A stretch of 64,000 bases of DNA from Verrucomicrobia bacterium Tous-C9LFEB (lineage in GTDB: Bacteria; Verrucomicrobiota; Verrucomicrobiia; Methylacidiphilales; UBA1321), in contig NEUU01000010.1 in NCBI GenBank assembly GCA_002304345.1, forward strand, positions 1 to 64,000, written 5' to 3'. Positions 51,066-59,790 of the stretch are shown piece by piece. A model generated the notes under the pieces. The model was given only the letters and a program-made list of their open reading frames with translations, was not told the origin of the DNA and ran no database searches. Position 1 is the first letter of the stretch, and the number at the start of each line of letters is the position of its first letter. A program made the position numbers and the translations under genes.

Positions 51066-52079
51066 ATGCGTCATCATCTAGTTATTCTCCGCGATGATCA
51101 TCTTGGTGATATGATTCTCACGACTCCACTGGCGCGTACTCTGGCCTCCACTGGATGGCAAGTTACCGTTGTTGGCAAGGCGGCGTGGGCTGGGGTATGG
51201 AAAAATAATCCGCACGCAAGCTACATGGCAATCGAGACGATTGCCCCAGACTTTCCGAAGAACAGTTGGCGGCTTTCCTGCTGGCTACGCAAGCTGGGGC
51301 CAACGCACGTACTCGTTCCCTATCATCATTCGACGTTGTTGTGGGCGTCGTTCTTTTCCGGACTATCCTCCCGCTACTGTCAAATGGGTCGAATCCTGGG
51401 GCGACTGACGTTGCATCATAGTTTACGTTCGGGGCTGTTACATACTCCACGACATATGGGTGACGTCTGGCAGGATTTTGCCGAAGCGATGGGAGTGCCA
51501 CGCCAATCCCCCCGACCTGAAATTTTTCTCGCGGCGGAAGAAACAGCGCACGTAGCCCGGCGATTGGCAGAGAAATTACCCGGAGATAAACCCGTAATCG
51601 TACTTCACCCGTTTCATGGCGGCAGCTCCTGCCATTTCAAGTTAAAAGACTATGCCGACGTGGCGGACCAATTGCAGCGTTCAGGCCGTTGTCGGATTGT
51701 AATCACCGGGGTGGCGGCAGAACGCGAAAAATGGCTGGCGGTTGCGTCACACTTAAAACCAGAAAATCTCTGGATCGCTTGTGGGGAGCTTTCCCTGCGC
51801 CAGCTCTTTGCGCTGGTAGGACAGGCTCGCACCGTAATCTGTGGCAGTACTGGTGTTTTGCACGTGGCCTCGGCGCTCAATGTGCCTTCGGTTTCCATCA
51901 TGTGTCCGCACCCTCTGGTCAGTCCGGACATGTGGCGCAATTTGGCGGAGGGAGCGGTGGATCTTCGGCCAGATCGCGATCACTGCGCCCGCTATCGCGG
52001 TGAGCCGGTGGTTGACTGTGGATTTTGCGAAGGACCTTTTCCCGAGCAAGTAGCGGAGGCAGTCCTGACACGGGTCTGA
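51066..52079 (+). CDS. GT9 heptosyltransferase-family protein 1
   Basis: A 337-residue GT9-family (ADP-heptose:LPS heptosyltransferase-like) protein. ATG 51066 opens the typical N-terminus HHLVILRDDHLGDMILTTPL; the longer open frame upstream has no support. Later motifs are VIVLHPFHGGSSCHFKLKDY, VITGVAAEREKW and the acceptor/donor region ICGSTGVLHVASALNVPSVS, ending with a Cys-rich C-terminus (VVDCGFCEGPFPEQV). It would transfer heptose or another sugar to lipopolysaccharide core or a surface glycan; the sugar is unknown. Confidence 0.85.
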   Translation: MRHHLVILRDDHLGDMILTTPLARTLASTGWQVTVVGKAAWAGVWKNNPHASYMAIETIAPDFPKNSWRLSCWLRKLGPTHVLVPYHHSTLLWASFFSGLSSRYCQMGRILGRLTLHHSLRSGLLHTPRHMGDVWQDFAEAMGVPRQSPRPEIFLAAEETAHVARRLAEKLPGDKPVIVLHPFHGGSSCHFKLKDYADVADQLQRSGRCRIVITGVAAEREKWLAVASHLKPENLWIACGELSLRQLFALVGQARTVICGSTGVLHVASALNVPSVSIMCPHPLVSPDMWRNLAEGAVDLRPDRDHCARYRGEPVVDCGFCEGPFPEQVAEAVLTRV

Positions 52080-52092
52080 GAAGTGCAGGGCT

Positions 52093-53223
52093 TTAGGGGC
52101 GGTTGAGAATTTCCGTGAGCTGCCGGCTCACTTCGGCTGCAGAAACGCGGGCAAACGCTTCCGCTTGCTTCTCGGGTGAAATCAATTCCCTATCGGGAGC
52201 CAGATCGTATTCGCTGTCGAGATAGACGCCGGTTTCGATTTTCATTGAACGCAGGTTGCGTAGGAAAACGGCAGGAATACCGGCGGCATTGGCAAGGTGG
52301 CGCGGACCCGAATCGGTAGTGAAGGCAGCGCGGCAGTTACGTAAAAAGGCGACCATAGCGCGTAGGCCGAGTCGTCCCGCGTTCAAGTGACAGCCTAGCC
52401 CGAGCACTGAGGAGAGCGCTTGCAGGGTGGCGGCATCCAACTTGGCACCGCACAGAACAATCTGAATGGCCTGTCCTGTATGGACCAATCGCAAGGTTTC
52501 CAAAATCCGAGTTGTGGGCCAGACGCCGGTGGGCTGACGTGTGGTGACGAAGCAGGCGAGGACGGGCACGGTCTCGTTGAGGTCGAACTCCTGCCAGAGC
52601 GCCATGGCAGCGCACTCATCTTCCACTGTGGGGAAGACCTGTGGACGCAGACTCCAGTCTGCCGGTTGGCCTGTGAGCTGGGAAACGAGATCGCGAAAGT
52701 AAGCGGGAAACGGCTGCGGATAATGAAGTGTAATGGGGTAGGTGACCCAAGCGGAAAATCCCTTATGCACGTAGCCGACGCGATTGGGGATGCCAAGTTG
52801 AACCGCCAACTTGAGCCATGAGAGGTACGAGCCGGTGTCGTAGCAGATGGCGGCATCATAGTTTTCCGCTCGCAAGGACTTGAATTCTGCGCTGCCGGGC
52901 GCGGGAGGATGTTCGAGTGGCTGAATGCGATGGATCGCGGGATTGCCCTCCAATACTTCGTTGGCAGGAGAGGGTGCGGCGTAATCGAATCGGCACTCGG
53001 GCAGGCCCCGTTGCAACGCGGCAAGGGAGGCTGAGCGATAGAGGAGGTCGCCAATATGATTCGCTCCCAGCAGGATCGCTTTACGCCAATGGCGTGGGGA
53101 GGAAGGAGCCGCCGTCGCGTAGTGACGGGCGTACGCTTTCAAAAAAGGGGACGCCAGTTCCGTGCTGCATGCGAGGAGATAATTTGTGCGTGAACGGAAT
53201 GTGTTTGCTTGAGGCCAGGCCAT
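52093..53223 (-). CDS. GT9 heptosyltransferase-family protein 2
   Basis: A 376-residue GT9-family protein. After about 50 less conserved residues comes AILLGANHIGDLLYRSASLA, then NYDAAICYDTGSYLSWLKLA, VLACFVTTRQPTGVWPTTRI and the conserved FTTDSGPRHLANAAGIPAVF. ATG 53223 lies 20 bases after the stop of the next GT9 gene (53244), so the two are a leftward pair. Codons further upstream in this frame overlap that gene and are not believed to be translated. Confidence 0.83.
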   Translation of the reverse strand: MAWPQANTFRSRTNYLLACSTELASPFLKAYARHYATAAPSSPRHWRKAILLGANHIGDLLYRSASLAALQRGLPECRFDYAAPSPANEVLEGNPAIHRIQPLEHPPAPGSAEFKSLRAENYDAAICYDTGSYLSWLKLAVQLGIPNRVGYVHKGFSAWVTYPITLHYPQPFPAYFRDLVSQLTGQPADWSLRPQVFPTVEDECAAMALWQEFDLNETVPVLACFVTTRQPTGVWPTTRILETLRLVHTGQAIQIVLCGAKLDAATLQALSSVLGLGCHLNAGRLGLRAMVAFLRNCRAAFTTDSGPRHLANAAGIPAVFLRNLRSMKIETGVYLDSEYDLAPDRELISPEKQAEAFARVSAAEVSRQLTEILNRP

Positions 53224-53243
53224 AGAGCGATGTGGTGATCGTG

Positions 53244-54338
53244 TCACTTGTGGGTGGCGAGAGCGAGATCCAACTTTTGCTGAACTATGTCGACACCGAG
53301 TTGTTCGATGCAGATGGGGGATGGCATCAGGCAACGATCGAGACAGGGACAGTGCGGACAGATGTCGACATAGGCGATGAACTCGTCGTTCTGAAATGGG
53401 GCGAACCAGCCGCGACCACCCGCGCTGAAAAGGGGCACCACGCGGCAGCCCAGTGCGGCCGCGAGATGCATCATCATCGAGTCATTGCACAGCACGCCGT
53501 CTACTTGCGCGGTTGCGGCGGCGAGTTCGGTGAGGCTTCCGGCGGCGTAGTCCAATTGATGTCCGCATCGGACATCCAACGCGGGGGAGTCAGGTGGTCG
53601 CAAGACGACGACACTGATGCCATGCGCGGGAAAGTAATTGTCGAGAATCTGCTGGAATCGCTCCGGTGCCCAACGGCGGTTCGCCATCCGCGCTCCGGGA
53701 TGCACCATCCAGATGGGACGTCCGAGGGCGCGTTCCTGTTGGATGAATTGGGTGAAGTCCGGGGCAAGCGTGGAGGGATCAGTTGGCAACCACGGCGTCT
53801 CCGCGCGCCACGGAGTATCGAGGGCTTCGGCGATCTGTTGCCAGTTCATCCAATGCCGCTGGTTGCTATCGTGCTTGGACAGCTTCCGCGTCAGGAGCGG
53901 ACGCAACAGGCCGATCGCGCCGATCCATTCCAACACCTTCCCGAGTTGCAACTGACGTCCGCGCCACGGCCGCTGCCAGCCCACGTAGTTCAGTCGCGTC
54001 ATCGGAAAGCTAATGCGCTGTGGAATTCCGAGGAGCGCCATCCAGATATGCACCCGCGCATCCGGCCAGACGGAGACAACGGTATCGAAATGGAGTGCGC
54101 GAATCTGCTGCGTCACGCGCCGAAAATCGGTCCATTTTTCACGGGCAGGTTTGGCGCAATCCCAGGGCACCTCCCATTCGATGATGCGTTCCGGAGGTAA
54201 AATCCAGCGATAAATGGGAGCTGTCTTGGGCAGGCAACACACCGTTACCTCGTGCTGCTCCATCGCCCCGCGCACGAACGGGAGGCTCAGGATGGCATCG
54301 CCCAGCATGCGGGGTTCGAACACGAGAAGGCGCGCCAT
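53244..54338 (-). CDS. GT9 heptosyltransferase-family protein 3
   Basis: A 364-residue GT9-family protein with the canonical start MARLLVFEPRMLGDAILSLP, IWMVHPGARMANRRWAPERF and LCNDSMMMHLAAALGCRVVP. The C-terminus has a Cys-rich segment (DICPHCPCLDRCLMPSPICI) as in many GT9 proteins. It is the first gene of the leftward GT9 pair and divergent from glgA, with 127 bases between the starts. Confidence 0.86.
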   Translation of the reverse strand: MARLLVFEPRMLGDAILSLPFVRGAMEQHEVTVCCLPKTAPIYRWILPPERIIEWEVPWDCAKPAREKWTDFRRVTQQIRALHFDTVVSVWPDARVHIWMALLGIPQRISFPMTRLNYVGWQRPWRGRQLQLGKVLEWIGAIGLLRPLLTRKLSKHDSNQRHWMNWQQIAEALDTPWRAETPWLPTDPSTLAPDFTQFIQQERALGRPIWMVHPGARMANRRWAPERFQQILDNYFPAHGISVVVLRPPDSPALDVRCGHQLDYAAGSLTELAAATAQVDGVLCNDSMMMHLAAALGCRVVPLFSAGGRGWFAPFQNDEFIAYVDICPHCPCLDRCLMPSPICIEQLGVDIVQQKLDLALATHK

Positions 54339-54465
54339 GGTCCCTATTCAAAATCAGATCGGCTGCAAAATCAAAATGATTCAGCCTGCTGACACTCTTT
54401 TATCCTTCCCTATTTGACTCAGGAGTTTTAAATCAGGGCGGAACTTTTAACTTTGGAGGTAGATG

Positions 54466-56472
54466 ATGGCCAAGTCCGATGCAACGACAGGTATCAAGGG
54501 GAAAGTGAAAAAGGCAGCGAAAGCCAAGGGGTCCAAACCGGCGGCGTCTGCACCGGTGGAGAACCAGCCTTGGCCGGAGGTGAAACCTCTCGTGCCGCCA
54601 CTGCTTCGACCGGAGGCGGCTTCCCCCGCTTCTGACTTCCAACCCAAAGCCGAACCGGCTTCCTCCAAAAAGAAAACGATCGTTGCTCCCAAGAAGGCGG
54701 CTCCCGAGGTGAAAGCGAAGGCGCCCTCACCCAAGGCGAAGAGTGCCCCCGCGCCCGTTCCGGCCCTGCAGCCGATCGAATCCAAAATGATTTCGCCGAA
54801 ACTGGCCGCGACTGTGAAGAAGGCCAAGGGCAAAGGCCCGCTCGGAAAATCGGCCACGCCGTCCGCTGAAATTTTGGCCACCGTCTCGGATTTTCCCGCG
54901 CCGCCCGAGGAAAAGGCAGCGCCCAAATCGAGCGCCAAACCAAAGGCCAAAGCCGCCGCGCCGAAAGCTACGACGGCCAAACCCGCGTCTTCCAAAAAAG
55001 ACGCGCTCAAGGTTCTCTTCGTCACGTCCGAATGTGTGCCCTTCGCCAAGACGGGTGGATTGGGTGACGCCGTAGCCGGTCTCAGCAAGGCGCTGCACCG
55101 GCTCGGTCACGAAGTCCGCATTGTCATGCCGCTCTACAGTGCGGTGGATTATACCAAGCACGGCCTCACCTTCCACGGCTCTGCCTGCATTCACATGGGT
55201 CATGGCGAAGAAAACTGGGTGGGCATCCACAAGGGCAAGCTCGATGGCGAAGTCGAAATCTGGTTCGTCGACCACGGTCGCTATTATCACCGACCCGGTC
55301 TCTACAGCGATGGCCCGAATGACTACAACGACAACGCCTATCGCTACGGCTTGCTCTGCAAGGCCGCCATGCAATTTTGCAAAGACCTGAATTTCATTCC
55401 CGACGTCATGCATCTGCACGACTGGCCCGCCGCCCCGGCCGCCGCGTTCCTCAAGACGTGGGATGCCTTCGCCTCGCCGCTGTCGGGCACGGCCAGCGTC
55501 CTCACCATTCACAATATCGGGCACCAGGGCAAATATCACGCTGGCGTCATGGGCTACTACGGCCTCGGTAACGAACATTTCACCTCCGATAAATTCGAGG
55601 ACTTCGGTGGCGTCAACCTGCTCAAGGCGGGTGTCCACTTCGCCGACGCCATCACCACCGTTTCCCCCACGCACGCGCAGGAAATTCTGCAGCCCATCGG
55701 CGGGCAGGGACTCGAAGGTCGTTTACGCGATCGCGGGGCCGACGTCTCCGGCATCCTCAACGGTGTTGACTACGAACATTGGTCTCCCGTCACCGATAAA
55801 TTTCTCCCCGAGAACTACAGCGTTACCAACCTCAAGGGCAAGGCTGCATGCAAAGCCGCGCTGCAAGCTCGCTTTGGTTTGGAAGTGCGCCCCGAGGTGC
55901 CGCTCTTTGGCATCGTCTCCCGCTTTGCGCAGCAGAAGGGATTCGATCTTCTCACGGGTGCCTTGCCGCGTGTGCTCAACGGCATGAACATGCAGCTCGT
56001 CGTCCTTGGTACGGGCGACGTCCACACCGAAGGATTCTTCAACTGGCTGCACTCGATCTACCCGCAACGCGCGGGCGTCTACATAGGTTTCTCCAATGAA
56101 CTCAGCCACCTCATCGAAGCCGGAAGTGATTTCTTCCTCATGCCGTCGTTGTACGAGCCGTGCGGGCTGAATCAAATCTACTCGCTCGCCTACGGCACCC
56201 TGCCGGTCGTTCGCGCCACGGGTGGGCTTGCCGACACGGTGGAGAAATACAACGAAGCCACCGGTGACGGCACTGGATTCATGTTCGACCTGCCCACCGC
56301 CGAAGCCCTGCACGATGTCATCGGCTGGGCCGTATCGACGTGGTACGACCGCCCGCATCATTACAAGAAGATGCAGCAATCGGCCATGAAGCAGGAATTC
56401 CCCTGGTCCGATTCCGCCAGGCAGTACGTCGAGGTCTACAAGAAAGCCATTGCCAAAAAGAAGGCGGCATAA
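54466..56472 (+). CDS. glgA: Glycogen synthase with Lys/Ala/Pro-rich N-terminal tail
   Basis: A 668-residue ADP-glucose-type (GT5) glycogen synthase. The catalytic part begins near residue 182 with KVLFVTSECVPFAKTGGLGD, holding the ADP-glucose-binding Lys-Thr-Gly-Gly, and continues with VMHLHDWPAAPAAAFLKTWD, TIHNIGHQGKYHAGVMGYYG, GIVSRFAQQKGFDLLTGALP and FLMPSLYEPCGLNQIYSLAY. The first 180 residues are an unusual low-complexity, basic tail (SAPAPVPALQPIESKMISPK, AKPKAKAAAPKATTAKPASS) resembling histone H1-like proteins. GGAGGT (54455-54460) stands five bases before ATG 54466, so the tail is translated with the enzyme. Typical GlgA lengths are about 480-500. Confidence 0.93.
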   Translation: MAKSDATTGIKGKVKKAAKAKGSKPAASAPVENQPWPEVKPLVPPLLRPEAASPASDFQPKAEPASSKKKTIVAPKKAAPEVKAKAPSPKAKSAPAPVPALQPIESKMISPKLAATVKKAKGKGPLGKSATPSAEILATVSDFPAPPEEKAAPKSSAKPKAKAAAPKATTAKPASSKKDALKVLFVTSECVPFAKTGGLGDAVAGLSKALHRLGHEVRIVMPLYSAVDYTKHGLTFHGSACIHMGHGEENWVGIHKGKLDGEVEIWFVDHGRYYHRPGLYSDGPNDYNDNAYRYGLLCKAAMQFCKDLNFIPDVMHLHDWPAAPAAAFLKTWDAFASPLSGTASVLTIHNIGHQGKYHAGVMGYYGLGNEHFTSDKFEDFGGVNLLKAGVHFADAITTVSPTHAQEILQPIGGQGLEGRLRDRGADVSGILNGVDYEHWSPVTDKFLPENYSVTNLKGKAACKAALQARFGLEVRPEVPLFGIVSRFAQQKGFDLLTGALPRVLNGMNMQLVVLGTGDVHTEGFFNWLHSIYPQRAGVYIGFSNELSHLIEAGSDFFLMPSLYEPCGLNQIYSLAYGTLPVVRATGGLADTVEKYNEATGDGTGFMFDLPTAEALHDVIGWAVSTWYDRPHHYKKMQQSAMKQEFPWSDSARQYVEVYKKAIAKKKAA

Positions 56473-56509
56473 CCAGCGTGACGCTGGACCCGGAAAATGA
56501 GATTCCGGG

Positions 56510-57244
56510 TTACGCCGGACTGGCGATCACGTTCGCGGTCTGGAAGAAATTCTTGAACAACCGGTCGCTGTGCTTCACGCAATCGGCGGCGCAGAGCGCG
56601 TACTTTTCCTGCACTCGGTGACCATGCGCGGGTGACTCCAGATCGCTACCGAACTCGCGGCACCACTGTTTGAGCACGAGCGTCGTCGCCTCGGGATGAA
56701 ATTGCAGGCCGTAGGCCGTCTTGCCATAGCGAAACGCCTGATGTTTGCACGCCGTGCTCCCCGCGAGCAGCACCGCTTCGGGCGGCAATTCGCTGAACGT
56801 ATCGCTGTGCCATTGGCAGAACGGGAAGCGGTCCGGGAATCCGGCGAAGAGCGGGTCCTTCATGCCTTCCGCATTGAGCGCGATCTCGTACGGTCCGATT
56901 TCCTTCACCGGGTTCAGCGTCACCTTGCCACTCATCGCTTTGGCCAGCAATTGACCACCCAGGCAGAGGCCGAGGTAGGGCACATCCATTTTGACGCTCT
57001 GGCGGATGAACTCGTTTTCCTTCTTCAGGAAGGGGAAATCCTTTTCGCTATGGACGCTCATCTCTCCGCCTAGGACGACAATGGCGCCGAATTCGTCGGG
57101 GTTCTCCGGCAAGTCGTCGCCGGCATCGAGCGCGACCACTTGCTGGATCAGCCCGCGCCGCTTGATGAAGTCCTCCAGATAACCCGGCCCGACGTTGGGC
57201 GAGTGGCGCAGGACAAGAATGGTCTTGGGTCGGGTCGGGAGCAT
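56510..57244 (-). CDS. Class I glutamine amidotransferase-like protein
   Basis: A 244-residue class I glutamine amidotransferase domain. From ATG 57244 it reads MLPTRPKTILVLRHSPNVGP; the nucleophile Cys is in VPYLGLCLGGQLLAKAM and the catalytic His-x-Glu in YGLQFHPEATTLVLKQW. Stand-alone proteins of this kind (GMP-synthase-glutaminase-like, YfeJ/YLR126C type) lack a synthetase partner, and the acceptor is unknown. It is convergent with glgA. Confidence 0.83.
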   Translation of the reverse strand: MLPTRPKTILVLRHSPNVGPGYLEDFIKRRGLIQQVVALDAGDDLPENPDEFGAIVVLGGEMSVHSEKDFPFLKKENEFIRQSVKMDVPYLGLCLGGQLLAKAMSGKVTLNPVKEIGPYEIALNAEGMKDPLFAGFPDRFPFCQWHSDTFSELPPEAVLLAGSTACKHQAFRYGKTAYGLQFHPEATTLVLKQWCREFGSDLESPAHGHRVQEKYALCAADCVKHSDRLFKNFFQTANVIASPA

Positions 57245-57316
57245 TCCGTCTATCAAAAAGCAATGCGCGGGCAATGCAAGCTTTAGGACGAGAGAGAGGA
57301 TTGGTAATGCTTCACC

Positions 57317-58180
57317 TCATCGCCGAGGCAACACGTTCAGCACTTGATGTGGCCCATGCTGAAAATGCGTACGCACGGCGTGGGTGATGAATTTCTTTCC
57401 GGCCGCCACCGCTTTTTCCACGGGCAGACCTTGCGCCAGCGACGCCGTGATGGCCGCGGAGAGGGTGCAGCCGGTCCCGTGCGGATTCGCGCCCGCGATC
57501 ATCGCGGTCTTGAAGACGCGTACCTTCGTGCCGGTGCAAAGCAGGTCGATGGCATGCGTACCGCGGAGGTGACCGCCCTTCACGAGGAACGCGGTTTGGT
57601 ATTTCAAGCTGAGCTCGATGCCCGCCGCGCACAACGTCTCGAGGTCTTTGATCGGGTGACCCCACAGCAACGCGGCTTCGTCGCGGTTCGGGGTGACGAG
57701 CGTGGCCAGCGGCAGCAATTCCTTTTGCAGCACCGCAATGGCGTCCTTCTTCAGTAACAGCGCGCCACTGGTCGCGACCATCACCGGGTCCACCACGAGC
57801 GGCACGCCGGGCGCGAGCTGGCGCAGTTCCCGGGCCACGGCGGCGATGTTGGACCGGGAATAGAGCATACCGGTCTTGATCGCGGCGACGGGAAAGGCCT
57901 CAAATACGAGCCGGATCTGGTCGATAACCATGCTAAGGGGGACGGGGGCAATGCTGTGAACTCGTCCCGGATGCTCCGCCACAAGGCTGGTAATGGCCGA
58001 GGCACCGTAGGTCCGCAGGGTAGTGAAGGTCTTCAGATCGGCCTGAATCCCCGCGCCTCCGCTGTTATCGGAACCGGCAATGGTGAGCGCCACTGGAGGA
58101 AAAGTACGTCGTTGTTGCTGCCAATGTGACCTGAGAGGTTCATTTGCCTTAATTAGTGCTTTTCGTCTGGCGGGTTTCAT
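57317..58180 (-). CDS. thiD: Hydroxymethylpyrimidine/phosphomethylpyrimidine kinase
   Basis: A 287-residue ribokinase-fold kinase that phosphorylates HMP and HMP phosphate in thiamine synthesis. Motifs: VALTIAGSDNSGGAGIQADL, FPVAAIKTGMLYS, VPLVVDPVMVATSGALLLKK, TPNRDEAALLWG and the anion hole region NPHGTGCTLSAAITASLAQG. ATG 58180 lies 16 bases from the divergent apaG start, and the 26 residues before the conserved core are polar. It is the only thiamine gene in the window. Confidence 0.94.
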   Translation of the reverse strand: MKPARRKALIKANEPLRSHWQQQRRTFPPVALTIAGSDNSGGAGIQADLKTFTTLRTYGASAITSLVAEHPGRVHSIAPVPLSMVIDQIRLVFEAFPVAAIKTGMLYSRSNIAAVARELRQLAPGVPLVVDPVMVATSGALLLKKDAIAVLQKELLPLATLVTPNRDEAALLWGHPIKDLETLCAAGIELSLKYQTAFLVKGGHLRGTHAIDLLCTGTKVRVFKTAMIAGANPHGTGCTLSAAITASLAQGLPVEKAVAAGKKFITHAVRTHFQHGPHQVLNVLPRR

Positions 58181-58196
58181 ATTACTTTCACGTTGC

Positions 58197-58580
58197 GTGT
58201 CTGAAAAACTGGTGGAATTACCAGGGCTGTGGGTAAGTCTGGATCGGGTGGAGTACAACCCGAACGTCCAAGTTACGCCCGATCGACCCTACGGTTTTGT
58301 TTACTACATTACCATTCATAATGATAGTCCGCGCAGTGTCACCATCAAAGGCCGAAAATGGGTGGTCACCAATGAAACCGGCGAAAAAATCGTCGTGGAA
58401 GGCGATGGCGTTGTCGGCGAATTCCCCCGCCTGAGTCCCGGCACCCGTTTTCATTACAACAGCTATCACCTCGTCAGTTCCGATTCCGTCGCGGAGGGCG
58501 CTTACCTCGGTCAGGACGACGAAGGACAACGCGTCTTCACCCGCATCCCTCCATTCAAGATGGAAGTTCCCGCGGAGTAA
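58197..58580 (+). CDS. apaG: ApaG protein
   Basis: A 127-residue ApaG-domain protein. From GTG 58197: VSEKLVELPGLWVSLDRVEY, then FVYYITIHNDSPRSVTIKGR, KWVVTNETGEKIVVEGDGVV and GEFPRLSPGTRFHYNSYHLV, the full ApaG pattern with its G-x-G-V-V-G-E-x-P signature. ApaG is a fibronectin III-like fold linked to cobalt/magnesium tolerance and Ap4A levels; its biochemical role is unsettled. The start is inferred from family length (about 125 residues); the open frame extends back into the thiD gene on the other strand. Confidence 0.9.
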   Translation: MSEKLVELPGLWVSLDRVEYNPNVQVTPDRPYGFVYYITIHNDSPRSVTIKGRKWVVTNETGEKIVVEGDGVVGEFPRLSPGTRFHYNSYHLVSSDSVAEGAYLGQDDEGQRVFTRIPPFKMEVPAE

Positions 58581-58660
58581 GTGCGAAATCCTAAGATTGT
58601 AAACAGGCTCTACGCTCTAGTGGAGCGTGTCAGATGAAATGAGGGTTGCGAGTGCCTTGC

Positions 58661-58721
58661 TGTAGGGCGCAATGCAATCGCGCCCTACAAAAAGACATTC
58701 TGCTCGCACAACCCGTCACAT
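58661..58721 (-). repeat. Dispersed repeat, copy 2 (inverted relative to 30008)
   Basis: Reverse complement of the 30008-30065 repeat with few changes. Here the end is complete: TGTAGGGCGC (58661-58670) and GCGCCCTACA (58680-58689) form a perfect ten-base hairpin with nine-base loop. It lies in the 157-base gap between the convergent apaG and GT9 genes, so it may serve as their terminator. Confidence 0.8.
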
Positions 58722-58737
58722 CGCGAGACATGATCCA

Positions 58738-59778
58738 CTAGCGTCCTGCTTGCATTGGACTGGCGAGCAACTCGTCGCAGGCGGCAATGACATCCTGTGG
58801 CCGGGTGTCGTTCATGGTGCGCTTGCGGCACGATTCCTGACGTTGCTTCGGATCGGCCGGGGCCACGTAATCCGGTCCGTTGACAATCCGGTACGGCGCT
58901 TGCCACGGATACCAGTGATCTTCCACCGTGGGCCCGAAGATCGATACGGAGGGACACCCACACGCGGCGGCGAGGTGCATGGCGGCGGTGTTCAATCCCA
59001 CGTAAAGCTTGGCGCGATAAAGCAGATCGGCCAGTTGTGACCAGGACGCGTCGCCGCGTGTGCAGAGGACCCGCGAGCCGAGCTCCTGTTGCAGCGAAGT
59101 CGCCAGTTCCACCTCATGCGCGACAGGACCGGAGGCGATCACGAGATTTTCGTGGCGCTCGAGCAATTGACGGCAGACCTCGAGCCAGCTTTCCCGGCTC
59201 CAGCATTTGAAACCCTGGCGCGTGCCGACCTGCACCACCGCGAAATTCTTCAGGTGGCGGCCCGGTTCCCACACTTGCGTGCGGGCGCGATCGAAACGCA
59301 GGGGCGGGATCGCTTCCGGAAGCGGGAGAAATTCCGCCACGGAGCAGTAATCCTTTTTGATACGGTGTTCGAATTCCCACTCGTAGGTCGACGTCGCGGT
59401 GAAGCGTTGTTGTTCACGCGGCTTGAGCGGAGTGGCGGTCTTGACGGAGAACCGCTTTTTCGCGCGGCTGAGCATGGCAAAGAGACGTCCGCGATGACCG
59501 TCGCCCAGTTCGAAGACGTAATCGAACGGCGTCAACCACAGCGTGGAAAGCAGCCAAAGATCATGCCAGAAATCACTCGGCCTGCGTTCGCATTTGTCGA
59601 CCGGCGCGATGGTAAGGATGCGATCGACTTCCGGGCAACCGGCGAGAATGCTTTCGCAACCCCGGCGGATCAGCACCCAGATTTCCGCCTGCGGATAAGC
59701 CTGCTTCGCGGCGACGATCGTGGGGGTTAAAATGAGCGTATCCCCGATGTGCTTGGGTTTGATGAAGAGCAGGCGCAT
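58738..59778 (-). CDS. GT9 heptosyltransferase-family protein 4
   Basis: A 346-residue GT9-family protein: MRLLFIKPKHIGDTLILTPT at the start, FAVVQVGTRQGFKCWSRESW, VIASGPVAHEVELATSLQQE and GLNTAAMHLAAACGCPSVSI with IFGPTVEDHWYPW, the latter typical of lipopolysaccharide heptosyltransferases. It follows argA by 12 bases in the same direction, an unexpected partner, so it may be read from the argA promoter. It is separated from the other GT9 genes by about 4 kb. Confidence 0.88.
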   Translation of the reverse strand: MRLLFIKPKHIGDTLILTPTIVAAKQAYPQAEIWVLIRRGCESILAGCPEVDRILTIAPVDKCERRPSDFWHDLWLLSTLWLTPFDYVFELGDGHRGRLFAMLSRAKKRFSVKTATPLKPREQQRFTATSTYEWEFEHRIKKDYCSVAEFLPLPEAIPPLRFDRARTQVWEPGRHLKNFAVVQVGTRQGFKCWSRESWLEVCRQLLERHENLVIASGPVAHEVELATSLQQELGSRVLCTRGDASWSQLADLLYRAKLYVGLNTAAMHLAAACGCPSVSIFGPTVEDHWYPWQAPYRIVNGPDYVAPADPKQRQESCRKRTMNDTRPQDVIAACDELLASPMQAGR

Positions 59779-59790
59779 GCGGTGGAGTGG

